Shown: positions 35,848 to 43,379 of the stretch, in pieces
How the letters are laid out: each line of letters opens with the position of its first letter
Numbering within the stretch: position 1 is the stretch's first letter
Assembly: GCA_027459845.1 (NCBI GenBank)
Contig: DAIDGS010000089.1
Location: forward strand, 1 to 48,957
Direction of reading: 5' to 3'
Length of the DNA stretch: 48,957 nt
From: Vulcanimicrobiota bacterium
GTDB lineage: Bacteria > Vulcanimicrobiota > Vulcanimicrobiia > Vulcanimicrobiales > Vulcanimicrobiaceae
Program-made: the position numbers and the translations under genes
Notes under the pieces: model-generated
Told to the model about the DNA's origin: nothing
The model's input: the letters and a program-made list of their open reading frames with translations, nothing else
Databases searched by the model: none

Positions 35848-36390
35848 ATGTTCACCAAACTCGGACGGGCGGTTCTGCCCATGCTGGCGGCGACCGCGCT
35901 GCTGGCCGGGCCGGCCCTGGCGGCGAGCCCGACCGCCAGCGGCACGCTGACCGTCACCGCGACCGTCAACTCGTCGATCAAGCTGATCTTCAACAGCGAT
36001 CCCTCGGGCGTTCCGTTGACCGGTAGCGGCACCAACACCGCCACCCTGGCCTTCGGCACGATTCAGGCCTACGGCGGAACGCCGGCGACCGGTGTCACGA
36101 TCACCCCGGGCGGCAGCAGCTTCACCGCCAGCTCGCCCTTTCAGGTGCAGGTCAATCTGGCCAATAGTTCCTCGGCAAACTACACGCTGACCGGGCAACT
36201 GGGGACCGCCGATTCCACCAACACGTGGAAAGTCGGCACCACGACCGTGACCAGCGCGAGCGCGGCGACGATTACGTCGAGCGGTACCTACGGATCGAGC
36301 ACCTCGTATACGCTCGGGTTGACGATTCCGTATAGCGAAGCCGCCGGTTCGATCAGCAACACGATCGACTTCGTCGCGACTGCGAACTGA
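35848..36390 (+). CDS. Secreted pilin-like protein (SCPU/fimbrial-type beta-sandwich), first gene of a putative pilus locus
   Basis: The product (180 residues) has a signal peptide ending GPALAA (about residue 26) and a Thr/Ser/Gly-rich beta domain with regularly spaced strands, closing with NTIDFVATAN. Composition and strand pattern resemble spore-coat-U/Csu-type pilin subunits and other low-complexity fimbrial proteins. No cysteines are present. The next two genes encode similar domains with related ends (DFTATDT, DFTASAN), then a chaperone-like and a barrel-like protein, so I infer a surface-fibre subunit. It is probably the major one because it is first and shortest in domain number. Confidence 0.6.
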   Translation: MFTKLGRAVLPMLAATALLAGPALAASPTASGTLTVTATVNSSIKLIFNSDPSGVPLTGSGTNTATLAFGTIQAYGGTPATGVTITPGGSSFTASSPFQVQVNLANSSSANYTLTGQLGTADSTNTWKVGTTTVTSASAATITSSGTYGSSTSYTLGLTIPYSEAAGSISNTIDFVATAN

Positions 36391-36417
36391 GGCTCGGCCC
36401 CGCTCGGGCTTGAGCAC

Positions 36418-37443
36418 ATGTGGAACCGTGCGCTGGGAGTCGTGGTCGCCGCTATCGTGGCCTGCGGGGTGTGGTCGTCGGCACCCCAAGCCGCGGCATC
36501 GGCTCCGTACACGCAGCTCATCCTGCACGTCAACGCTGGGACGACGATCACCTTGACGCTGGTGCAGAACGCCGGCGCGTGCACCCTGACGGGAAGCGGT
36601 ACGAACGCGGCCGCGATCGATTTGGGAACCGGCGATGCGTTCGCGGGAACGTCGTGCTCGACGTTCACGCCGGCCACCAGCTACAAGTTTACGACCAGCT
36701 TCAGCTATAGAGCGACCTGCGTCGGCACCTGCGGCACCAAATATCAGCTCTCGGCCGCGCTCGCCTCGACCGTCGCCGGCGTCACGTACAAGTATGGCGG
36801 CGTGGCGCTCACCACGACCCCGCAGAACGTCGGTTCGGCGGTCAAATACTCCAAGGCGGCGAGCAAGAACTTCATCGTGACGGTCTCCTCGGCGCCGCCG
36901 CCGAGCAGCGGCACCGTCGCGGATACGATCGACTTTACCGCAACCGACACCACCACCAGCTCGACCGCGACCGCAACGCTCGCCGTGAGTTTCGTCAACC
37001 AGGCGGCGCTTGCGATCTACTTCATCCAGAACGGCAGCGGCGTCGCGTTCACCTCGGGCAACAACACCAGCGCCGCAGCGCTCGATTTCGGCAACGTCTC
37101 GGCCTACGGCACGCTGCCGGCCGGCGTGACGCAGACGAGCCTGACGCCAACGCAGTACACGCTCCGGACGTTCTTCAACGCGAAGGTCAAGTCGTCGGGC
37201 ACGAGCAGCGCCAACTACGACATGCAGGCGGCGTTGGCGTCGGCGGCACCGACCGGCCTCACCTACGCGGTGCAAAGCGTGACCTTGACCACCTCGCCGC
37301 AGACCGTGCGGAGTGCGGCCAACTATGGCACGTCGTATAAGTACACGCTCGATCTCACCGTGCTGAGCGCTGCGGCGCCGACCGGGCCGACGACCGGAAC
37401 GCCGCTCGCTGAGACGCTCGACTTCACCGCGAGTGCGAACTGA
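36418..37443 (+). CDS. Secreted tandem pilin-like protein with two related beta domains
   Basis: The protein (341 residues) has a signal peptide (residues 1 to about 24) and two consecutive domains (about 25-185 and 190-341). They share the elements LTGSGTNAAAIDLG / TSGNNTSAAALDFG, then ALTTTPQNVGSAVKYS / TLTTSPQTVRSAANYG, and end in IDFTATD / LDFTASAN. Domain 1 has four mature cysteines (GACTL, TSCST, ATCVGTCG); domain 2 has none. Both resemble the single domain of the preceding gene, so this looks like an internal duplication and may be an adaptor or tip subunit. The start is weakly supported by a ribosome site. Confidence 0.6.
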   Translation: MWNRALGVVVAAIVACGVWSSAPQAAASAPYTQLILHVNAGTTITLTLVQNAGACTLTGSGTNAAAIDLGTGDAFAGTSCSTFTPATSYKFTTSFSYRATCVGTCGTKYQLSAALASTVAGVTYKYGGVALTTTPQNVGSAVKYSKAASKNFIVTVSSAPPPSSGTVADTIDFTATDTTTSSTATATLAVSFVNQAALAIYFIQNGSGVAFTSGNNTSAAALDFGNVSAYGTLPAGVTQTSLTPTQYTLRTFFNAKVKSSGTSSANYDMQAALASAAPTGLTYAVQSVTLTTSPQTVRSAANYGTSYKYTLDLTVLSAAAPTGPTTGTPLAETLDFTASAN

Positions 37444-37444
37444 G

Positions 37445-37966
37445 ATGCGTCGTGCGCTCGCGTGGGCCATCATGATGATGCTGATCGGCACGGCCGTGCC
37501 GGCGCAGGCCGGTCCGCGTGCGCTCCCGTTCGACGCCGTGCGCGCGTCGCTGTCCGCGCAACCGAGCGTGACCGTGGTGCCGGTCGCGGGCGGGGCGACG
37601 CTGCAGACCGGCGTCGGCGCTGCGGTCGCCGAGTTCGGCACCATCGCAGGCGGTCGATCGCTCGCCGCAGGCGTCACCGTGGTTCGCCGTCCGGCGTCCT
37701 ACGCGGTGATCTCGGCGATCGGGCTGCGCATCCAGGCGCCGGTCGGCAACGCGTTCGCATTGCAGGCGTTTCTCGACGGGGCGATTCCCGGCGTGCAGGT
37801 GCGTCTCGACGGGGTCGCGTTGACCGGCATCCCGCAGACCTTCGCGCTACACGTGTTACCCGGCGTCGTGACGCGCCACCGCATCGAGTTGATCGTGAAC
37901 GACGGCGCCACCACGGCGCAGATTCCTTCGGCCATCCCGCTCGAACTCGGGGCGGTGCCCGAGTGA
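37445..37966 (+). CDS. Secreted minor pilin-like protein
   Basis: The product (173 residues) has a signal peptide ending AVPAQA (about residue 22) followed by a beta-rich domain with short strands (AVAEFGTIAGG, VQVRLDGVALTGIPQTFAL, HRIELIVN). The layout parallels the two preceding pilin-like proteins (DFGNVSAYG and VTLTTSPQTV at matching places), though sequence identity is low. ATG 37445 begins one base after the previous stop. Its end overlaps the chaperone-like gene as GTGA, so the genes are translationally coupled. Confidence 0.55.
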   Translation: MRRALAWAIMMMLIGTAVPAQAGPRALPFDAVRASLSAQPSVTVVPVAGGATLQTGVGAAVAEFGTIAGGRSLAAGVTVVRRPASYAVISAIGLRIQAPVGNAFALQAFLDGAIPGVQVRLDGVALTGIPQTFALHVLPGVVTRHRIELIVNDGATTAQIPSAIPLELGAVPE

Positions 37967-38757
37967 GGCGCGTGCGTCGGCTGGCGATCGCTGCGGCGGT
38001 GCTGGCACTGGCAGGCCTTCCGACGCTGGGCGTACGCGCACAGCGTGCGGCGACCCCGAGCCTCTCGCTACGTCCGGCGACGGTGGTCGCGCACGGCACC
38101 TTCGGTCAAAGCATGGTCGAAACGATCGAACTCGAGGACGGCACCCAAGTCGGCTTCGGCTACCGCATGCAGGCGGAGGACGTGATCGTGCGCCACGGCA
38201 GACGCGTCTTCGTGCCGGCCGGCGACACGCCCGGATCGATCGCTGCGAGCGCAGTCTTCTCGCGGCGCGCCGGTTATGTGGCGCCCGGCCGCTCGGCAGC
38301 CGTGCAGGTGCGCTTGACCGTGCCGAATCACACCGCAGTTCGCGCGGTGGTCGTGTTCTTTCGGGCGACCAGCGCGGTCGCGCAGGCCGGAAGCGTCTCG
38401 CTCACCGGCTCGCTCGGATCGCTCATCACCTTCGTGCTCACGAAGGACTTCGCGCTCGCCGGCGGGCAGGTGCGCGTCTTGCCGCCGACGGCGGGTCGCA
38501 ACCTGACCGTCGTACAGCAGTTGCGCAACGTCGGCACCGAGCCGGTGATTCCGCGCGGCGTGGTGGCGTTCATCGACGCGCGCGGCGCGCTGGCGGCCAA
38601 GATCGCGTTCGATACACGCCGCTTGCTGCCCGGCGAACGCGCAACGTATCGGGCGTCCTACGCCGGGCGGCTGCCGCCGGGGCGCTACCGCGTGCTGGCA
38701 ACCTTCGGCTATGAAGGGAAGACGCTCGCCGGCGAGGGCGTCTACACCGCGCCATGA
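37963..38757 (+). CDS. Periplasmic pilus-chaperone-like protein with two Ig-like domains
   Basis: The 264 residues comprise a signal peptide (about 1-27, ending GVRAQ), then a first Ig-like domain (LSLRPATVVAHGTFGQS, later YVAPGRSAAVQVRLTVP followed by an AVVVFFRAT strand), and a second domain (NLTVVQQLRNVGTEPVIPRG, later LLPGERATYRASYAGRLPPG). The first-domain order matches PapD-type chaperones and DUF916-like surface proteins: N-terminal strand, a P-G-x-S turn, then a strand with alternating hydrophobics. The conserved Arg/Lys pair of classical chaperones is not evident. It overlaps the pilin-like gene (GTGA) and the barrel gene (ATGA). Confidence 0.5.
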   Translation: MRRVRRLAIAAAVLALAGLPTLGVRAQRAATPSLSLRPATVVAHGTFGQSMVETIELEDGTQVGFGYRMQAEDVIVRHGRRVFVPAGDTPGSIAASAVFSRRAGYVAPGRSAAVQVRLTVPNHTAVRAVVVFFRATSAVAQAGSVSLTGSLGSLITFVLTKDFALAGGQVRVLPPTAGRNLTVVQQLRNVGTEPVIPRGVVAFIDARGALAAKIAFDTRRLLPGERATYRASYAGRLPPGRYRVLATFGYEGKTLAGEGVYTAP

Positions 38758-41453
38758 TCCGCGCGGCAGCCGCACTTGGGCTGATCGGTGCGCTGTTGCT
38801 GCTCTCCAGTTGGGCGCTCGCCGAAAGCGGCGTCGTCCCCCCGACCTACGCGCTGCAGGAAGGGCAGTCGATCGTCGTTGCCGTGGCCGGTGCGACTGCG
38901 GCGTATGCGTTGGAAGGCGCGATCGCGCAAGCCGATGCAGCCGGCGGCCAGGTGACGATCCACGCACTGTCGCCGGGACGCACGATCGTGGTGGTGGTAA
39001 GCGCCGGCGGAACGCAGAACCTGATCGTCGTCGTCGCGCCGCCTCCCGAGCGTTCGCATCCGCACGCCGCCGACGGCGGCGACGCGACCAGCGCCAGCGG
39101 GAGCTACTTCGGGAGTTACGATTCAACGGCCGGGCAGTTGAGCAACGGCTTCACGTTCGCGATGCGCCAGGGCGATCGGTTGCGCCGGCTGCAGTTCGTC
39201 GCGGCAACCTACGTGACGCCGAACGGCGGCGCGCACGGGACCATCTTCCCGCTGCTCTCGTACGAAGTCGCCGGCCCAGGATATGCCGTTACGTATCTCG
39301 ACGAGGCAGTCACCACGTCGCCGTTGACGTTTCAAAATGCGCTCATGCGCGGCATTCACGTGCGCAAGGGGTTGTGGACCTTCCACGCCGGAGCCTCGAC
39401 GCTCGCGCAGTTCGACAACTTCTTCGTGCCGACCAACCCGCAGTGGACCGTCGGCCTCACCCGTGACGTTCCGATCGCGCGCACCGGCACGCTCTCGGCA
39501 AACCTCTACGATATCATCAACGCGCGCGGCGTGCAGAGTTCGACCGACGGCGGCTTGCTCGGATCGCTGATGTACGCATATCACCCCAACGCGCACCTCA
39601 GCGCGTCGGCCGAAGTCGGGCTCAGTCACGCGGTCGGCTTTGCGGCGGCGGTGAACTACGACGACGCGCGCCAGCACCTCGACGCTTCGATTTTAGAGAA
39701 GCCGTACGACTTCGCGTCGCTGGCGGTCGACGCGCAACAAGGGTTCTTCGGAACCTTCGATTACGCGCGCGCGTTGAGCCGGAAGCTGTCGCTGACGACT
39801 GCGGTCGCGCAGTCCGACTACGCGCTGCCGAACTTTCGCGAAAACACGCAGACCGCGCAGTCGACGCTCACCGATCGACTGAACCGAGCGTTCACCGTCA
39901 ACGCGGGCGTGCTCTATTCCGATTTCACCGCGCTGGCGCCGACCGGCTTTTCGGCGCGTACGCTCGCGGTGCCGCTGGCGCTCACCTACAATGGCGGTCA
40001 CCTGACGTTGGGTGCGCAGTGGCAGCCGACCACCGATCTGGCGGGGCGCTTCGCCAACGGGTACGGCGGGAGCGTCGGTATCAATCAAGGCCGCCTCGGC
40101 GCCACCGCCTACTACAGCCACAACGTCGATATTCCGACGGTCGCCACGATCTTTAGTTCGGTTCCCGGCCTGCAGGCCGCACTCGAAGCCGCCGGCATCA
40201 ACGTCAGCGACCCTGCACAACTCGCGCAGTTGCTCGGAAACGCCGCGCTGCTCGCCAAACTCGGCTTTGGCGGCCTGAGGCTCGATCTCTCGCCGTCCCA
40301 GGATACCGCGGGCGTGAACCTGAGCTGGACGATGCGTCGCGCCGCGCGCCTGAATGCGAGCTACCTGCAGAGCGACTCGGCGCTGACGCAGGGTGCGCTC
40401 GCCTTTCGCATCGCATCGCTCGACTACACGGCGCGCTTCGGCGACGCCGACGAGGGCACGATCGGCCTGACGTACCTGCGTACGACGCAGACGCTCGGCG
40501 CCGGCACCACGACCGCATCGGCGCCGGGCGTGAGCCTCACGTTTCGGCACGCCTTCGATAGCGTACCCGACCTGCTCTTCCCGACGCGGCGCGGCGCCAT
40601 CGGTGGCTACGTGTTCCGCGACGATCGCGCCAGCGGCGTCTACACGCCCTCGAAGGTAGGACTACCGGGGGTTGCAGTCACGCTCGACGGCGGGCGCACC
40701 GCCGTCACCGATGCGCGCGGCTACTATCGCTTTGCGAACGTGCCGTACGGCCCTCATACGCTGGCGGCGCACGTGCAGGGCACGCGGCCGTTCGCCTTTA
40801 CGACCGGCTCGCCAACGGTCGCCCAAGCCGGCAGCACGGTCAACTTCGGCGTCAGCTACACGCAAGGGAAGCTCTTCGGCTACGTGACCGACGATGCCGG
40901 TACGGGCGTGCCCGGCGTGTTGGTGCAGGTCGTCGGAACCAAGGCTAGCGCGACGACGCGTGACAACGGCCGCTTCACGATCGCCGGCATCGCCCCGGGC
41001 ACCTACGTCGTCGCCGCGTCGCCCGACTCGCTGCCGCCCGGCTACGACCTCTCGACGCTGCACCCGGTGACGGCCGTCGTGCGCTCGAATGCGCCCCATC
41101 CGATCGAGATCGACGTAACCGCCCTGCGCAGCATCGCCGGGACGGTACGCTACTACGATCCGCGGAGCCGGACGATCCGTCCGGCCCCCGGGTTGGTGGT
41201 AAGCGTGCCGGAACTCGGGCGCAGCGTGACGACCGGTGCCGACGGCGCCTACGCCCTGCGCGAGCTGCCGGCCGGGACCTTTACGGTGCTGGTTCGCGGC
41301 GGCGGCGGTAAGGAACGCCGCACGGTGACGCTGCCGCCTGCGCCGACCACCTTGACCGGGATCGATTTCCGCGTGCCGCTGGGCCAGGCTACTCGCGCCC
41401 AGGCCGAGCACGGGGCGGCGCGCACGTACCCCAAGGGCGGCGCCACGAACTAG
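38754..41453 (+). CDS. Outer-membrane barrel-like protein with C-terminal Ig-like repeats, possible usher-like secretion pore
   Basis: I do not recognise a defined family. The 899 residues read as: signal peptide (1-23), a beta domain (about 28-100, YALQEGQSIVVAVAG to SPGRTIVVVVSAGG) resembling the N-terminal domain of pilus/secretin proteins, a long stretch of amphipathic strands (about 115-610) typical of a large beta-barrel, and three Ig-like SdrD/carboxypeptidase-regulatory-like repeats (about 614-690, 704-770, 791-875) with VTDARGYYRFANVPYG, TTRDNGRFTIAGIAPG and TTGADGAYALRELPAG. It is the last gene of the pilin-chaperone set, so an assembly or anchoring pore is inferred. A plug domain, as in classical ushers, was not seen. 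Confidence 0.55.
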   Translation: MIRAAAALGLIGALLLLSSWALAESGVVPPTYALQEGQSIVVAVAGATAAYALEGAIAQADAAGGQVTIHALSPGRTIVVVVSAGGTQNLIVVVAPPPERSHPHAADGGDATSASGSYFGSYDSTAGQLSNGFTFAMRQGDRLRRLQFVAATYVTPNGGAHGTIFPLLSYEVAGPGYAVTYLDEAVTTSPLTFQNALMRGIHVRKGLWTFHAGASTLAQFDNFFVPTNPQWTVGLTRDVPIARTGTLSANLYDIINARGVQSSTDGGLLGSLMYAYHPNAHLSASAEVGLSHAVGFAAAVNYDDARQHLDASILEKPYDFASLAVDAQQGFFGTFDYARALSRKLSLTTAVAQSDYALPNFRENTQTAQSTLTDRLNRAFTVNAGVLYSDFTALAPTGFSARTLAVPLALTYNGGHLTLGAQWQPTTDLAGRFANGYGGSVGINQGRLGATAYYSHNVDIPTVATIFSSVPGLQAALEAAGINVSDPAQLAQLLGNAALLAKLGFGGLRLDLSPSQDTAGVNLSWTMRRAARLNASYLQSDSALTQGALAFRIASLDYTARFGDADEGTIGLTYLRTTQTLGAGTTTASAPGVSLTFRHAFDSVPDLLFPTRRGAIGGYVFRDDRASGVYTPSKVGLPGVAVTLDGGRTAVTDARGYYRFANVPYGPHTLAAHVQGTRPFAFTTGSPTVAQAGSTVNFGVSYTQGKLFGYVTDDAGTGVPGVLVQVVGTKASATTRDNGRFTIAGIAPGTYVVAASPDSLPPGYDLSTLHPVTAVVRSNAPHPIEIDVTALRSIAGTVRYYDPRSRTIRPAPGLVVSVPELGRSVTTGADGAYALRELPAGTFTVLVRGGGGKERRTVTLPPAPTTLTGIDFRVPLGQATRAQAEHGAARTYPKGGATN

Positions 41454-41488
41454 GGGGAAGCCCGGATGTTCGCAGCCGCCGCAGGCGC

Positions 41489-41494
41489 TAGCAT
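41489..41494 (+). promoter_or_regulatory. TANNNT -10-like element 7 bases before ATG 41501
   Basis: TAGCAT at 41489-41494 stands 6 nt before ATG 41501, the spacing of leaderless transcripts. No -35 match was found. A competing SD-led start exists at ATG 41537 (GAGGAG, 41525-41530). Confidence 0.3.
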
Positions 41495-41500
41495 AAAAGC

Positions 41501-42100
41501 ATGTTGGAGTACTCCGCCCAGCCTGAGGAGAGCCGGATGTTCAGCGGAATCGCGCGCGGGCGGCTGCTCGACGATCGCAGCTTGACGCAGATCGTCGAGG
41601 CGGTCGACCTGCCGCACGACGGGGGCACCGTGCTGGATGCCGGCGGCGACGACTTCATGCGCGGTTGGCTGAGCGTGACCCGCCCCGGCGCCGCCTACGC
41701 CTTCGGCGATCCGGCCGAGGACCCGCAGGCGCGCTACGACGCCGTCTTCGCGCTCGAGGTCCCGCTTGCGACCGCCGGAGCGGCGCAAGCGATCGCCGGA
41801 CACTTGAACGCGCTCGGGCGCTACGCCCTGACCGTGCTCTCGCTCGAACCCGGCCACGAGCGCCGCGTCGGCGACGCGCTGACCCTGCTGCGGACGCATG
41901 CGACCGTCACGCAGGTCGAACACCTGACGCCGGCCGTGCAGGATTCGGCCGCGCGCATCGCCTCGCGCCACGTGCTCGACGCCGTCGGCGCCGCGCCCAA
42001 CGGCGGCGGCGGGCTCGACCCCGCGCGCGTGCTGCACGCGATCGATCGCGGGGCCTTCGGCTATACCCTCATCGTTGGAACCCGGCGAGCGGATTCGTAA
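41501..42100 (+). CDS. Degenerate class I methyltransferase-like protein
   Basis: The protein (199 residues; 187 if ATG 41537, which has GAGGAG, is used) follows a Rossmann methyltransferase plan but the SAM loop reads VLDAGGDDFMRGW in place of D-x-G-x-G-x-G. Its last residues (AIDRGAFGYTLIVGTR) clearly parallel those of the intact methyltransferase at 47449-48180 (AIAAGSFAYAIVTGTR). It may be a non-catalytic or diverged paralog. It converges on the YcaO gene, overlapping it tail to tail by 32 nt, so the pair may be linked functionally; that is inference. Confidence 0.6.
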   Translation: MLEYSAQPEESRMFSGIARGRLLDDRSLTQIVEAVDLPHDGGTVLDAGGDDFMRGWLSVTRPGAAYAFGDPAEDPQARYDAVFALEVPLATAGAAQAIAGHLNALGRYALTVLSLEPGHERRVGDALTLLRTHATVTQVEHLTPAVQDSAARIASRHVLDAVGAAPNGGGGLDPARVLHAIDRGAFGYTLIVGTRRADS

Positions 42101-43340
42101 GGAGCGCGCGTCCGCGCGCCGAGAGCGAACCGTCAGCCAGGCCACGCTCCAATCCGGCGACGACCACCCGCACCACCGCGAGGTCGAGTCCCGGCGGGGT
42201 GAGATCGACGGCCGCGACGGCGCCTGCGTCGTGTACGCCGAGCAGCGCCACGAGACGCGCGACCTCCTCGCCGAGATCGGAACTCGAGCGGTCGACGTAG
42301 TCGCCGAAACGCGCCGCCTTGGCCGGCCCGTCGAAATACCAGCGCCCGCGCGGATAGCCGCTGGGGCGGCGCCCGTGCTCGAAGCCACGCGCGCCCTCGC
42401 CGGGCAGTTGGAGATTCTCGCGCGCGCCCTGGATGTCGCCGGCGCGCACCTGCACCGCCTCGGTGACGGCCCGCACCGCCGCGTGCAGCGGCGACCACGA
42501 CGCGCCCATACCGAGATGGTAGAAGAGCGTATCGTCGCCGGGCTCGCTGACGCACGCGAGCATGCCGACGGGCCAGCCCGGCTCGCTATAGGCGAGGAGC
42601 CGCACCCAAACGCCGGCGGCGCGAATCGCCGCGATCAGCCCGTGGAGCGGCGGCGGCAGGTCGTCGTCGAGGGCGATTTCGGTGGCGACGGGATCGTCGG
42701 GAACGTCGCCGGCGCTGCCGGTCGCGCTGCGCAGCGTCCGCGGCCAGAGATGCGCCAGCAGGTGAACCCGCGACCAGAGGTGGCGTTCGATCAGTTCGAA
42801 GAGGGCGTGGTAGAGCGCCTCGGTGCGGGTGTTGCCCGACGCGAGGCCGTTGGTGGTGGTCCAGGCGAAGTGGCGCGGTCCGACGCGCGGGCACTGGACC
42901 AGCCCGAGCGGCACGTCGATCACCGCGCCGTCGCGCAGATCGACGCCGCGAACGCACTCGATCGTCTCGACCTTTGCGCCGAGCCAGCCCAGGGCGTCGA
43001 GATCGACGCGTTCGCGGACGGTCGCGACCGGAACGCGGACGCGCGCGATGCCCTCCATACGGGCACAAATCTGTCGTTCGATCGCCTCCATCAGCGCGCT
43101 CGCGCTCGCCTGCGCCTTCGTGACCCCCTTGCCGTTGTAGACACCGATTAGATCGGGCGATTCCGGCACGATCGCGGTCATCGTTGGAATCCCGATCCGG
43201 TCGAGATAGGTGGTTTCGCCCAGGCGCGTGATGCCGTAGCGCTCGCGCAGTGCGTTTGCCAGCGCGAGCGTGCGTTCGAGCGGCACCGCGCGATCGAAGG
43301 AACCGGCGAGCTTACGGCGCGAAGCCTCTGGCTCTTCCAT
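42069..43340 (-). CDS. YcaO-domain protein (ATP-dependent peptide-backbone-modifying enzyme type)
   Basis: The 423-residue protein shows YcaO ATP/Mg motifs: YNGKGVTKAQASASALMEAIER (residues 68-89, cut here from a longer conserved block), then NGLASGN and the EALYHALFELIERH block (164-187), with ERs and Glu residues that bind ATP. YcaO proteins phosphorylate peptide amide oxygen to make azolines, amidines or thioamides in RiPPs, or act on ribosomal proteins. No C-terminal Pro-x-Pro-x-Pro tail is seen (it ends NPLAGFQR), and no TfuA, E1-like or dehydrogenase partner is adjacent. ATG 43340 is divergent from the LuxR gene, only 39 bp away. Confidence 0.92.
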   Translation of the reverse strand: MEEPEASRRKLAGSFDRAVPLERTLALANALRERYGITRLGETTYLDRIGIPTMTAIVPESPDLIGVYNGKGVTKAQASASALMEAIERQICARMEGIARVRVPVATVRERVDLDALGWLGAKVETIECVRGVDLRDGAVIDVPLGLVQCPRVGPRHFAWTTTNGLASGNTRTEALYHALFELIERHLWSRVHLLAHLWPRTLRSATGSAGDVPDDPVATEIALDDDLPPPLHGLIAAIRAAGVWVRLLAYSEPGWPVGMLACVSEPGDDTLFYHLGMGASWSPLHAAVRAVTEAVQVRAGDIQGARENLQLPGEGARGFEHGRRPSGYPRGRWYFDGPAKAARFGDYVDRSSSDLGEEVARLVALLGVHDAGAVAAVDLTPPGLDLAVVRVVVAGLERGLADGSLSARGRALLTNPLAGFQR

Positions 43341-43367
43341 GGACACCGTCACCCGATTCGCGTCGGC

Positions 43368-43372
43368 GGGAG
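43368..43372 (+). promoter_or_regulatory. Ribosome-binding site GGGAG deciding a CTG start for the second LuxR regulator
   Basis: GGGAG ends 7 nt before CTG 43380. The next in-frame conventional start (GTG 43464) would begin at MRGEPGIGKT and remove the beta strand that must precede the P-loop. No ATG, GTG or TTG lies between 43320 and 43464 in this frame. Confidence 0.55.
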
Positions 43373-43379
43373 TGGGCTT

